DNA of 64,000 nucleotides from Gonocerus acuteangulatus (GCA_946811695.1 OX328125.1:49693998-49757997); one strand, 5' to 3'; positions 37,013 through 49,367 are shown, counted from the stretch's first letter. Notes: generated by a model not told the origin, from the letters alone. Translations and numbers: made by a program.

Positions 37013-37172
37013 GGGGTCTCCCGTGGTCTAGTGGCTAGCGCGCTAGATTCATAAGCGGGAGATGGTGGGTTCGATCCCCACCGGCGCCAGAAATTTTCTC
37101 ATCTCAGGGCTCACTGAGAAAATTGCACTTCTGGACGTCGGCGCTAATGGCCAAGATTTATGTCGATGCGCC

Positions 37173-37216
<44 letters not shown>
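37013..37216 (+). mobile_element. tRNA-derived SINE, best full-length copy
   Basis: A tRNA-like head: GGGTCTCCCGTGGTCTAGTG (A box), loop GATTCATAAG with CAT at the anticodon position, and GGTGGGTTCGATCCCCACCG (B box). The body contains AGAAATTTTCTCATCTCAGG and the tail GGCGCTAATGGCC...GATGCGCCGT, then about 42 A's and a TA run (37217-37250). The clean boxes could still support pol III transcription. The CAT suggests Met-tRNA ancestry, but the stem is too altered to be sure. Confidence 0.9.
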
Positions 37217-37257
<41 letters not shown>

Positions 37258-37569
37258 TATATCTACGCTTATTTAAAAATGATTACTTTAACTTTAGATA
37301 CATTTATTTATCGAACGATAACAACATAGAGGATTGGTTTTAGCCCCAAAACCCTCCATTAATACGCATCTATAGAGTAAAACTGTAGATAGGAAGCTGT
37401 TATTCATTTATTCATTCATAAAAACATGCATACTCACCAGTACAAATATGACCACACTCACATACCTAATCGAATATAGTAAAATATATTTATACATCAC
37501 ACCCGATAATTATGCACGTAGTTAATAGAAGAAATTCATAGAATATATAACACAGAAGAATTATGAAGC

Positions 37570-38375
37570 CTTTACTGTTGAAAATCGTGGAAATCTCTTT
37601 ATCTATACTGATGGTTCTAAATCAGATGAAGTTGTGGGAGCCGCTGCTGTAATAGGATAACAAATCATAAGCAAGAGAATAAATAGTATTTGTAGTGTAT
37701 TTACAGCTAAGCTGAACGGCATCCTTATCGGTCTGAACAACATACCCGAGAACAACAATAGAGACGTTATATTATTTACTGACTAATTAAGCGCACTTAC
37801 AGACAGATACACGGCCCGTCCAATACTTACACAGATTCTTAATCAATCACAGACTCTGAACAGAGACATTACTATATACTGGCTACCAGGCCATGAAGAA
37901 CTTGGGAAAAGCTCTATTGAAAAATACGCTAAAAATGCAGTAAGGCATATGACATATGACCTCGAACTAATAACAGAATAATACATGACGAAAACTATAA
38001 AATCAACAATATTACAACAGTGGTACAACTCGTGGACGCAACTAACTGACAATAAACTTCGATCGATTAAAAATACAATCGAGGAATGGCCATCACCGAG
38101 AAAACAGACGTGAAGAAATAGTTCTGGATCGGCTACGAATTGGACATACTCGACTAACACATGAATAATTAATGACAAGACGTAACAGACCTATATGTGA
38201 CATATGCAACAGCGAAATTACAGTCAAACTCTTACTGACAGACTGAAGCAGAAGAAACAGTATTAACCTGCCGTACGATATGATAGAACTCTTAGGCAAT
38301 GATAGCCAGTATATAAAAACTGTACTAATATATTTCAGGAACAAAGGACTGTACGTCCTTATTTCATGGCCTTAA
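37570..38375 (+). pseudogene. LINE ORF2 RNase H and C-terminal region, decayed
   Basis: The main frame reads NLFIYTDGSKSDEVVGAAAV, SVFTAKLNGIL, VILFTD-stop-LSAL, IYWLPGHEELGKS, then LDRLRIGHTRLTH and PICDICNSEITVKLLL. These are RNase H followed by the C-terminal zinc-knuckle region of I-group LINE ORF2. RNase H removes RNA from the RNA:DNA hybrid in retrotransposition. The catalytic glutamate is K (TAKL for TAEL) and the last acidic site is lost. Several stops interrupt the frame. The reverse transcriptase lies outside or is gone. It is clearly dead. Confidence 0.85.
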
Positions 38376-38527
38376 GCATGTTGTCTTAAAAACATTGTCA
38401 CCACGAATATTAAGTGATATATTCCGATCTGATGTGATATATATATTTAAATCTCTATCTCACTAAAATAACACATACTACATTTAAACAAATACAATCG
38501 AACAAGCTGGTTTCCAAGTGGGACTAA

Positions 38528-39580
38528 TAGTCCAGTCACCTAAGACATCGAGGTCGAAAAAAAACGCGTAACGCTGATTTTTTGGGATATTGTTCGGGGC
38601 CACCCCAGTAGTGTGTACCCAATTAGTCAGCTTCGAAAGACCTGTGCTAACTGCGCAATAGTCGAAAAACATTAAAATTGTTGGACATGTTTTTGGTTTT
38701 TGCTTATAGGTCCTAAAACGTGCATCCTACAACAATTTGTATTGTAATATTGTATTTTACTTTCCCCAAGAAGTGCAAAATTTAACGATCAGGTCTGTTT
38801 GGAGGGATATGTAGGCCGGAATAATCATCTTACAAAATACATCTGAGAATGAAAGTTATAGTAAATTTTATTAGCTTCAATTGAAGCGCAGTTTGAAGTC
38901 CAGTGGGTGTCTAGTTATCTTGATAAACCAAACAACATACTTGTTTGGACGGGCTGAGCCTGGCAATAGCACGAGCCATTACAGCCCGTTTCAAACATTT
39001 TTTCCTAAGTTTTATAACTTTTTGAGTGGACTGGGGGGTTGAGGAAGGGGCAGCTGGGGGGGGTGTTAGGTGGTAGTGGTGAAATGGGGGGGTGGTCAAA
39101 AGCCCCACCATAACTAGTGGCGTCGGCTCCCCTGTGACCCATATTTTAAATTGATTGTTTTAGGTAACGTAATTTAAAAAAATAATTATGCATAACAATT
39201 TGTATTAATATAATGCATTTGGTTTCATGAAACCTAATAGATACTGAAATACTTGTCGTTTATTAAAATAATACAATACTTATCAAAATTTACATCAAAA
39301 TTTCTTTAAAAAGAATAGTACTGAATTGAAGTTGAAGATGTGAAAATGAGAACGTTTACAAAATTATTTTTTTTTTTTAGTTTTTATTTAATAAGGAAAA
39401 ATCAGAAAAACTTAAGGCTTATATCAATTGGGAACATGTGAACAATGTTAGCACTGGTCTTTCGAAGCTGACAAATTGGGTACACACTACTGGGGTGGCC
39501 CCGAACAACTCCCCAAAAAATCAGCGTTACGCGTTTTTTTGCGATGTTTGCCCCTTTTTTTGTCATAGGTGACTGGACTA
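38528..39580. mobile_element. MITE with about 125-bp inverted repeats, TAA flanks
   Basis: TAGTCCAGTCACCTA at the left is mirrored by TAGGTGACTGGACTA at the right. The arms include the shared GCGTAACGCTGATTTTTTGG and GGGGCCACCCCAGTAGTGTG blocks. Each end is flanked by TAA (38525-38527 and 39581-39583), suggesting PIF/Harbinger-like 3-bp duplications, although a TA-target reading is also possible. No transposase is seen. The two arms have diverged by several percent and by one insertion. Confidence 0.8.
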
Positions 39581-39583
39581 TAA

Positions 39584-40830
39584 TTTCAGAAGATGCAGCT
39601 CCTTCTGTTATCGCTACAGAACCAGAACACTCATTAAATTAAATTAAATTAAAATATATACTTTTGGAAAACAATTTACACTCCATTGTCCTGGATTGCT
39701 GTCGAGAAATTTAAATTAGCACTTAAGAAACTAACATTTTCTCTTATTTTTCAAGGACTTAAGGAGATAATATGGACAGATAATAATTAAAATATTGTTA
39801 TGAACAATTAAATTAATTATAATAATTAAAGAACTATAAAACAAGTGTAAACAATACGGTATATGGCATTCTCTGCTATATGTACAACCATATTGATCAA
39901 ATTGTATATTATAGGATAGTTAAATTTACTCATTCAGCAAGGTATCAAGCAGATCTAAGGATTCATAATTTTTTAATAGATGTGCTACTCATATGTACAA
40001 TATTTTAACTTGAAGAAGAAGTCAATATTTATTAGAATTTTTATTTTAATTAATAATCAGATCTATTAACATTCACCCTTTAGTTTTCTTTTACCAATGC
40101 ATCTAGTTGTGGTTACAGGAAAAAAGTAAAAAAAAAAAAAAAAATAAATAAAAAAATAAAATTTGTTATAAATAGTTAATAACTTGATGCGGATCATTAT
40201 GTACTGATATTTCTCGGAGGTGTGAAATATCTTTTCAGCTGAGCGGAATATTAAAAGAATAAAACTATCTAAAATAATTAATTCGTATTTAGAGTATTCT
40301 CCTAAATACCAACAAATGGGGCAGTAAAATTCTTCCTGAATGTGAGCATATTACGTAAGATTCCAATAAGAACATTCAACTCTACAAATTGATGGAATAT
40401 CGCAGAAGGTTATTGCATGCTTACTTACCGATCAAACAGAACATACATTGAAGCTAGCTCACCTGAAAAAAAAAAAAAAAAATTAATATGAGACATGTAT
40501 CAATACTTCCAATCATGATGTTTACATTAAAAGGTAGTAGTCATGTTTTGTTATTACATTAGAAGTTAAAAAAGTTATTAAAAATGTTAATTACCATGTA
40601 TTGTTCTCTATACTTTCTTTATTTGCAATGGCTTTGCAACTAGAGTGATACGCCCTAATATATGTCATTAAATGCATATATGCATTGTTCCTGATTTGAA
40701 CAGCTTTCACAAATGATGCAAATTCAGAACTGTCACAGCATGGGAAAAGGGAATACAAATTGTTTGCATGACATGCCCATGAGTAGAATATTATTAAGGC
40801 TAGGCAAACATGGGCCGGCAATCAATGGTT
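39584..40830. other. No gene seen
   Basis: AT-rich sequence. Poly-A tracts lie near 40127 and 40469. Confidence 0.55.
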
Positions 40831-40872
40831 CTTTTCTTGCCGGCCGGCATAACCGCCGGCCGGCAAGAAGAG
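40831..40872. repeat. GC-rich hairpin of CCGGCCGG units
   Basis: TCTTGCCGGCCGGC (40835-40848) pairs perfectly with GCCGGCCGGCAAGA (40855-40868) around the loop ATAACC. The stem extends to 18 bp with one wobble. Two further CCGGC motifs lie at 40813 and 40894. The surrounding DNA is AT-rich. Confidence 0.9.
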
Positions 40873-41042
40873 AGTGGCCAAGGATTTTTTACCTCCGGCC
40901 GGTAAGGATCCCTAAGGATTGGATGAATTTTCGGAAATTTAGGGTACTATTCATATAGTCACGAGAACCAATCTATGGCTTTTATAAACATATTTTTAGG
41001 TTATTCTTTGCCTAGGTTATAAGTTTGTCTCTTTACACCTTT

Positions 41043-41189
41043 TACCGCGTTTACTCCATCTCTCCATAGGGAGGAAACCTGCTCATAAGGTTGACCTAAT
41101 GACGCAATCTGGAAGTGCCGACTTGAACATTTCACGTATCAGAACCCGCAGATCAGAAAACTTTTCATGCGTATATATATATGTGTGTG

Positions 41190-41253
<64 letters not shown>

Positions 41254-41545
41254 TATTGTGTAATTGGAAAGGTAAAGTTCGTTAGCCACCAGAATCCGTG
41301 CACCAGAACATGTTTTGTTCCCGCGAAAAAAATCGTAACGCTTATGTGTTTGTGTTACTAGGCTTTCAGGTACACGTGATATAAGTAATTGGACATGGGG
41401 GATCATAATATAACCATTTGAAGTTCCTGTCAATAACTGGTGTTGAGGAAAATGGAAAAAGCCCGACTGGACTGGCAGGAACTGCGTTATCTTAGCGCAT
41501 TTCCGTTTTTATTCCTAGGGACATTTGGAAAGCTTAGAATAGATA
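41043..41545. repeat. Repeat family A, two converging fragments
   Basis: 41043-41470 is a minus-strand copy (ATAGGGAGGAAACCTGCTCA, GGAAGTGCCGACTTG, GTTCGTTAGCCACCAGAATC) with a TA microsatellite at 41196-41248. From 41472 a plus-strand 5' end follows (CCGACTGGACTGGCAGGAAC, ACATTTGGAAAGCTT). Confidence 0.6.
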
Positions 41546-44481
41546 TAAACTTACTATATTGAAAATTTCAATGCTTACTTGGCAAGTATCTCAAAGAAAA
41601 GGGATATTTTAGGCGCCAGAGAGAACATAATATCAATAACATCAACGTTTTAAGCTCTTATTTATCCGAATGTCACAACCTCTTCGTTGTGTAGGACATT
41701 CACTAAGCATTCGACTGGTTACTGTCAATTAAGAAAATAATTGAACATCCTAAAACTGCTTATGTCTCGTATAAAAAAAAATGTTTTTTCGAATATTTCC
41801 ATAACTCCAAACGTAGCGAATTTGAAAATATCATAGTTTAGACGAATTTCTAACATTTAGAAAATATTTCAAAATAACGGATAGAATTTTTTACCGATGG
41901 CTCAACGACCTCTACGAGATTATTTATTGCTAGCGATTTACTTCCCCCTTAAGGTCTCAAGAGGTAGCTTATGATAAAATGTTCTACGTAGGAAGTCTTT
42001 TTGGTATTTTGTTACTCAGGTGTTCTTCTAACGATTCCTTTAGAGAATGAGCTACTGTTTCCTTAATTATAACTGTGGGAAGGGATGTTTTGGTAATACA
42101 AATACGTATTGTTCCAAAACATTCACTTCCTTATGAATTAAAGAATAGCGCGGGAACCATTTGGCGTTCAGATGTATGATTTGACAGCGAGTAGGCGTTC
42201 TTAAAAAATTTAAGCCTTAACTGGATGAGGGGTTTCGACTTAATCTCTTTCTACCTTGTAAGAGGATCTAAATATAATTATATCAGAGACGATTAAGACA
42301 TTAATTATTAAATATTAAACGGGTAATGCAGGAACGAGCACAAAGCGTTGTAAATGAATAGGCGGAAAAACGAATACAAGAAAATGTATAAGAAGATATT
42401 CATAAAGGGCAAAACAATCAATATCTAAAGAAATGAGCTAATTAGTTGGGCGAAATATTGATCCGATTTAGACCACCCTGCAATGAAAATAGGATTGACA
42501 TTAAAGGCAGATGTAATGAGGGCGCAGACCAGAAACCCTTAATTTATCATAATACATAATTCAAAGTTGGCATTCGACGCCATAAGCGAGCATGGATTCT
42601 TGCGTCAGCTGGCATAGATGTCGAGATAATAAACATCCTATTTTACTGTCGGAGAAGTCGTGAAGCCCATAATATACCAAAACATGACCTCATACTACAC
42701 AAGAAGTAAATTGAGTGAAATTTAAAATGGACAGGGAGTCAATTAGAAGAAGTCATGACCAATTGTTGTTGACAACTAGCTCGTCAACAGTTGTCGACAG
42801 AGGTCAAGTAAATTAGAGCAAACATATTTACGAGCATCAAATGAACAATAAAATACTAAAAGGACATTTTAACGGAATCCGTCTGTCATTCATAGTGAAA
42901 ATGAATTACGCCATCTGAAAAAGACGAACTAAGCACTAAATAAAGTAAATTTTAATTAATTTGAGACGAAAGGGCCCACGTTTTCTCGATTTATATTGTA
43001 TTAATTCTGATTTTCTCTATTATCTTCTCCTATGTCAACTTTCAATACAAGAAAAGTCTCTAATTGTAAAATCGATTGATGCCAAGAGTAGAGAAAACTT
43101 TTTTGCCCCTGAAATGAGATTTCTCTGTGTACGAAAAGGTTTATTAATTCCACAATTAAAACATATGTTTAATAATATTCTTAAACAAACAAAACAAAAA
43201 ACAAATAAATAAAACTTATAAATAAAAAAATATCCTCTTAGGATCATCCAAGATCTCTTAAGATATACACATACACAGACGCATGCTCGCACACGCACAC
43301 GTACAGATGCACACGCACACATTTACTTACTATGTTAAAGAGGCACAAAGTGAGAGTGGATATTACATATAAGTAATTATTCAATTGTTACTATTGATAG
43401 ATAAATATCAATTCCAAAACAATGTTTTTTTTTCACAATGTACATATTGAATTAGGGTCGAATATGTGCCAATTCAATATTAAATTTATGCATAGACATG
43501 TATAGAATAATTATATAGAATAATTAACTGAGTTTTATTGTTTTTTTTGTTTTTTTTTTTTGTTTTTTTGTCCTTTTCGATTGAGAAAATTGACCTATCT
43601 TAAAACGATTTTTAAAAACAATGCTGGATAAATTGAGGCTAACATGTAGTTTTGAATCGTTCCGCGAGATAGAGACACTATACAAACTCCCACAAGACCT
43701 TAATGCATTGAGGGATTAGTATTACAGTAGTATTAGGGGTACTGCATCTTCTTAAAAACGCAATTTCCAGAACCGAAACAGGGATAATATAATACAGCCC
43801 AGAGCGCATAGGATTTAAGCTGGTTGATGAGGTAGGGCAAACTCAAATTTGCGGATATTTCTTCGAAAGAACTGAAATAAAAATGTTGGAGATAACATCT
43901 TTCTGAACTACTCAAATAAAAATTATTGAGGTATGCATAAAGTGATATATTCCTAAAACATTTTCTTTTCTAAAAATAAATCAGAAGAATTCATGCCAGA
44001 GCCTCCCTCCTTTGAAAATATCATCTTGTAATTAATGTTAGAATAAGGTGAAGACCTAAGCCCAGCTCCAGGTTCCAACAAGTTCGATAGGTTTTGTAAA
44101 TAAATTAGGAAAAAAGGGGTCTCTCGGGCTAAAAAATAAAAAATGTAAGATGAAATTATATTAATTACATTCTATATACATTTTGTATGGGAACATGTAG
44201 TTAAAAATTAAATGGCCTTTTGTCAGGGTTACTGCAGAGAGAAAACTAATAAACATTATAATATATATTTGTTTACATATATATCAGGGTGATTGTTTGT
44301 TTATATAGTATAGTTATGTTACTTACCTATTCTTTAGAAATTTCCCACCTTTTAGCCTTTTGGGGTAAATAACGTCTTCAGGATTTATTTTTATTTTAAG
44401 CCTCCCTTTGGCTTTTTCTCAAAATATCTTTGTTTCTTGTTTGAATGCGTATTAACTCATATCATACTTTTAATTTAATAT
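41546..44481. other. No gene recognised
   Basis: Mostly AT-rich. A 700-bp part (about 42230-42900) is less AT-rich and broken by stops in all frames; it may be a dead coding sequence but shows no motif. Alternating CA/CG text at 43265-43320 is an imperfect microsatellite. Confidence 0.45.
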
Positions 44482-45122
44482 CCAGAGTGCAGGGAGGAAT
44501 TTTCCCAACGAGCCGTGAGATGAGAAAATTCCTGCCGCCGCACAGTGGGCAAAACGTCTATTTTACGGCGACAAAAGTCGAAAATGTAATGTGATCGTAA
44601 AAAGTCAATTTACTTGTCAACGCGTGCTAAAGTCTTCTATTCATTGAAAACAGAACAAGTTTTTTTTATCTATTTTAACCCAAACCTCTTTAAGACAATA
44701 AGGAAGGCAACCATTGCTAGTCACTTCCACTTCCACTGCCTAGTCTTGTTTCAACTACGGTCTTTGTAAGGTGTGTTTTAAAAATTGTGTACAAATTTTA
44801 TAAATTCTTTTCACAATGGATTTATTACCTTGTGGTATGTTCTTTATAGATACATAATATATATCTTATAACAGAAAGGCATATCAAAGAAAAAAATTTA
44901 TTAATGAAATTCTTACTAAATTGTTCATATTTTGTTGATTACTTACGTTTGAGTAAGGTTTAAAAAAAAGTTCCACAAAGTTCCAGTTCCAAATATTTTT
45001 TTTAAAAAGCCTTAAGCTTCTACTTGACTGTCATGACACTTTCAGCTCCCCCTTCTTCCCCCTTTTAATGTAAATTTAAATTTAGTTTATGCAGTCAGAT
45101 AGAAGCTGAAGAATCCGTGGCG

Positions 45123-45165
45123 CACAGTGGGCGAAAATCACCTTTTAGGTGGACAAAATTCAAAA
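45123..45165 (+). repeat. Extra internal Transib left end
   Basis: CACAGTGGGCGAAAATCACC then TTTTAGGTGGACAAAATTC. It is closer to the right-end inverted repeat at 45972 than is the outer left end at 44541, so 45123-45972 may be an element in its own right joined to an older left piece. Confidence 0.75.
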
Positions 45166-45633
45166 AAATACTTTCACTAAATATTGTCTAGTATTATTTG
45201 GAAGAAGGTAAAATGTAAATATTTACTTTCTTGGATCATCACCGGGTGACGGCAGGGATTATTAATCGGACTCTAAGAAAGGGAACATTTTTCCCAGTGT
45301 TTATTGCAGTGCTGTTCTTGTAATTACTTTTCCATTTTTTTTTAACAGAAAATATACGTGATTGTTTAAATTTCATGTTACCGATGTATATGTAATTAGC
45401 ATATTGAAGTGTAGTTTACCATATGACCAATTTCAAGAATTGTCATTAGAAAATGAGGCTGACTCGTCTGAAGAACATGCTGAAGGATGTAGCAGTATTG
45501 AATCAGACGATGATTGATTGATAATTCGTTTTTAGTGCATAATATGATTGTATATATTTGTTGTTATAAAAAAAAGTCAGTACTATTACTTTTTTCTTTA
45601 AGTTGCTAGTCTACCTTTGGTATATATTTTCGA

Positions 45634-45705
45634 ATTATACCCTTTTTTTTTTTTTTTTTTTTTTTACGGCGCATCGACAAATCGTGGCCATTAGCGCCGA
45701 ATTAT
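45634..45705 (-). mobile_element. SINE 3' tail inside the Transib element
   Basis: A poly-T run (minus-strand poly-A) followed by TACGGCGCATCGACAAATCG and GGCCATTAGCGCCG: a 5'-truncated SINE. Confidence 0.75.
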
Positions 45706-46046
45706 AGCCTATGTATTATTTTTTATGAATATATATATATTATGTTTATGTAAAAAATAGATGCAAAAAGTTACTACTTAAATGTTCCAAAGATTTAAAA
45801 AAATGTTTTCCCAATTTTTATCTATTATGTCCAAATATTCATGTGAATACTAAAAACTATTGGTCAACGATTTTTTAAAAATATTTTTCCCTATCTCAGT
45901 GACCTCAAAAATATTGAAAAACAAAAAAAAAACTAATTTTGTCGCCCTAAAAGTGAATTTTTGCCCACTGTGCGCCGGTGGGAATCGAACCAATCATCTC
46001 CTGCTTATGAATCTAAGGCGCTAGCCACTTGACCACGGGAGACCCC

Positions 46047-48291
46047 ACTTTTAATTAGTTATTTATAACTTGGTTTTAGGAGCTCGCAACTGGCTATTTT
46101 ACGTACACTATTAGGATGAGGGAAAATTAAGAGATATATAAAATTAATGAACTAATATATTTAATTGTACATTTAAAACAGCTATAAGTACTAAATTAAC
46201 TTCAAAGCGCTTGAAAGAAAAACGCCACTGCGTATGCACGAACACCACTGCGCATTCGCGAACACCAGCGGACACTTTTTTGTGACGCCTTTTTGTAACG
46301 GTTTTTATCAGTCATGGCTAAAGAATATTTATGATAAAAAAAAACATAAAAGAGCAACTATAAAATTAAAAAATAAAATAGAATATATTTACTAGTCATT
46401 TTTACGGCCGACCGAGGGACAACAGTTTACACATGTCATGTGGCATTTTAAGCTTTCTCGTTTTCTGCAGCCTGTTAGTAAGTGTTTTACCATTATGTCT
46501 TATTGCATTTTGCACACATGGGGTATGTCTTATTTTCTCATTATGTGGGAGTAAATATGGATAAGAAGGATAGAATTAGCCATGGCTTCTAATAGTAATA
46601 TGGTACTTTTCATTTTCTTAGACATGGTATATCCTTTGACAATGCGATTCCGGTAGGGTTTATGACTTCAGTACAGTACTGGAAATCTAGACCTACCAAA
46701 ATCAGCAGAAATATTATGATCTACCTTCCTAATATCCTAATAGGCCTAATAGTTAATTACCAAATATATTGTACAAAAACGGATTATAATGGAAACAAAA
46801 AATAAAACTATGGAATGCCATTGAAAAAAAAAAAACATTATAATTACTTTACTTTAATGGGCTCGAAAAAATAAGGTATGAATTTTTTTCAGAATAATAA
46901 TAGTCTAATTTCGGTTAATGTTTCACACACAAAAGGATTATCTAATGACGGCCCTAAACGTGACAACTAATTCATATGATATCTACTTCTCTAATAACAA
47001 AGTTTGTAACATCGCCTCACCCTGACAATTTGGAGAATATCACTGAAACCATTATGACTATTTTTTTTTTTTTTTTTTTTTTCATTTGTGTACTTAATAC
47101 CCTGCTCCACATACGTTCCCTACTTCTTCTAATCAACAAGCTGTCGACTTACATTTAACATAAGGCTTTATTCTACACTCAAGGAAAAGTATGTCTTCGA
47201 GAGATTTCAATATTTTCTGAATATTTTCTTTAATTGATTTATAAATTTCTTCTGGATGCTTTGGGAAAATAAAGTTGACTCCCTAAAAATGGTCAAATGG
47301 TTGAAAGATAGGCTCCTGCAGCGGAACAAGAACCTACATTACCTTTAAGCGTTGCGGGCTCACTTTTATTACTCATGAAGGGGCATATCGTCCAACCCGA
47401 TCTCATATACATAGAACGGACAGAATACTTTATTTTTAATATGATTACACTGTGGGTGTAGATCGGATAGACAACACGTCTACGGGCCCCGAAAAAAATA
47501 TCCACATTCTATTACGTCTATAAATTTAATTATTATACACACATTATTTCTGAAAGCATAACTAAAATGAATATCACATCGCTCCTTAATGGTTATGACA
47601 TTTCTTGGTGATCCTTACTATATCTGGCTCGGAAAATAACTGTTTGAAATCGGAATTAATCTTTATCATTTCCATCTCGTTAACAAATTTTCATCGGCAG
47701 CAGTCATAACCCAGAATTCCTTGTCATATGCTTTTTTGGGTCTGATTATGGTTTTGTAAATGAGAAGCTTAGGAATTCTATAGCTTGTTTAGATAGCAAA
47801 GCATTAACCATTGTATAAATACACTTATCCCCAGTAGGAATTCATGTTTTTATGTCCTTTAAGGTAACTCTAGGACCCGTAAAGTGAGAAGTCCTGGCCA
47901 ATCTGAAAAATAACCATTGGCAGCTTCAGATTAAACTTACGGTTGGACTTATTTCTGAAAAGGTGTCTCTCTACATTAGATAAATTACGTTGCCAATTTT
48001 TGATTCTTATCCCGATAGTCTAATAAGTAAGAAACCCTGGCGAAAACGATAGGATCTGGACCAAAATACCATCTTTACAATGATTTAATAAATATCCACT
48101 CGTTGAATAATCTTAAGCAAATAACGTAATTATTTAAGCATTAAAAGTTTTACTTCAATGTTTAATCTTGCCACTTTATTAAATCAGATATTGGTGCGGG
48201 ACGTACGTTATTTATCAACGGGTTGAATAACGTACCTTGCCGAAATTAACGCTGAGCAACATTGAGACAAATAAACAAATAAAATACATAC
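46047..48291. other. No gene recognised
   Basis: Contains three short units near 46221-46272 (AACGCCACTGCGTATGCACG and variants). The rest is AT-rich with a poly-T run at 47060. Confidence 0.5.
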
Positions 48292-48501
48292 CTTTTTCCT
48301 ATCGACCTGATGATCTGCGATCCCCAGAAGACAATCGTCACAGTGGCAGAGCTCCGAAGACAAGGAGGATGTGGAAGCTAGAGAGCTTGCGGAGTCCGCA
48401 GAGTCCGTCCTGACCAGCTGTGCTCCTCCCAGCCTGATCCTCTCCATCTTGGCGATCAGGAGCGATTCCATCAGCGACCGAGGCCTGTCTCCGCGCTCCA
48501 T
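48292..48501 (-). CDS. Candidate host coding exon, 70 residues
   Basis: ATG at 48501 opens a 70-codon frame that ends in AAAAAG directly before GTATGTA, a near-ideal 5' splice donor, in phase 0. It reads MERGDRPRSLMESLLIAKME, RIRLGGAQLVRTDSADSASS, LASTSSLSSELCHCDDCLLG, IADHQVDRKK. The serine-rich low-complexity patch followed by a CHCDDC cysteine cluster looks like a real protein, and GC content is well above the flanks. The frame stays open upstream, so the true start could differ; CAG just before GTATAATG at 48508 could instead be a splice acceptor. I do not recognise the family. Downstream exons would lie below 48290 but none was identified. A conserved first coding exon is the preferred reading. 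Confidence 0.45.
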
Positions 48502-48719
48502 TATACCTGCCCGTTCAAACAACAATGTACCTAATATCGTCCCACAATAATTCATGTGTCTGCCTCTATCGTGTTGTCGCAATATGACCTCTTGTTTGCA
48601 CATATGCCCAGTTGTTCTCAAAAACAATACAAAATAATTGAAAGGAATTGTTCCTCGCTTACATCCTAACACCTGGTGTCTAGAGGCTACCTCAGCACCT
48701 TCTCAGCACTTCCTCCCAA

Positions 48720-48760
48720 CTATAGTATATAAGATCCCCTCCTTTCCCAAAAGAATCATT
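48720..48760 (-). promoter_or_regulatory. Possible TATA-type promoter for the exon
   Basis: On the minus strand GGGGATCTTATATACTATAG gives a TATA-like box about 230 bp upstream of the exon's ATG, in a locally GC-richer context. No initiator was fixed. Speculative. Confidence 0.2.
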
Positions 48761-49273
48761 ATCCTTTTATCATTATGTCCGTATAATTAAAATCATTACT
48801 GTACCACCAGTCTTTATGTTCATACAGTTCTTATAATTCTAAATGGTAAAAGTCCTGTAAATGTAAAATTCTAAAAATAAAGTTTTTTTTAAGTCTACTG
48901 TGCGTTGCAAGATCTATCTCTCGATGAAACATTCGAAAATTTTTCTTGGTTTAAAAGTTTCTAGAATTTAAATCCAGCTGGAGATTCTTGACTTAAATGT
49001 GTCAGATGATATACAAATAAACGATAAAGCTGCTAGTTAAGTAAGCAAACTCAAAATGCTAACTTTAAAAAACAATATTCTTACTTAGACCGAAAGAATA
49101 CAGAAAACAAGAATAACCTAATCTGATTTAACGTGGCTACAAAAAAAGAAAATCATATCACAGAAAACCAAATGAATAAAATAATAGTTGTTTTACACGA
49201 TGCGAAATTAGGAAGTCAATGTTTATTTATTTTAATAAATTGTTTTCTTCATCAAATTTAAATAGGGGACTAA
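48761..49273. other. No gene seen
   Basis: AT-rich, nothing recognised. Confidence 0.5.
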
Positions 49274-49367
49274 ATTTCTTTGGAGTATTGATTAATAATC
49301 CACAGATTTCTTTGGAGTATTGATTAATAATCCACAGATTTCTTTGGAGTATTGATTAATAATCCAC
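49274..49367 (+). repeat. Three tandem 32-bp units
   Basis: ATTTCTTTGGAGTATTGATT followed by AATAATCCACAG occurs at 49274, 49306 and 49338. The copies are identical apart from the truncated end of the third. Confidence 0.95.

Larger units (their letters stand above)
44541..45972. mobile_element. Transib-type element, 1432 bp, CGCCG duplication
   Basis: Left end CACAGTGGGCAAAACGTCTA and right end, read inward, CACAGTGGGCAAAAATTCAC, with TTTTA.GGCGACAAAA shared about 22 bp further in. The 5-bp CGCCG on both sides is the size and GC-rich character known for Transib, whose ends begin CACWRTG. The interior is mostly non-coding. At 45405-45520 a frame ending LENEADSSEEHAEGCSSIES then DDD-stop may be a transposase tail. 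An additional left-type end lies at 45123. Confidence 0.85.
44482..46046 (-). mobile_element. tRNA-derived SINE split by a Transib insertion
   Basis: The SINE body (minus strand, from the 3' side: GTGCAGGGAGGAATTTTCCC to AAAATTCCTGCCGCCG) stops at 44540 and resumes at 45973 with CGCCGGTGGGAATCGAACC through the head to CCACGGGAGACCCC at 46046. Removing the insert and one CGCCG restores the usual CTGCCGCCGGTGGG junction. Confidence 0.9.

Noticed and set aside
37013..37090. Functional tRNA gene
   Set aside because: The acceptor and anticodon stems do not pair well and the sequence continues into a SINE body with a poly-A tail.
42230..42900. Dead coding sequence
   Set aside because: It is less AT-rich than its surroundings, but I could not find any motif or consistent frame to support a family.
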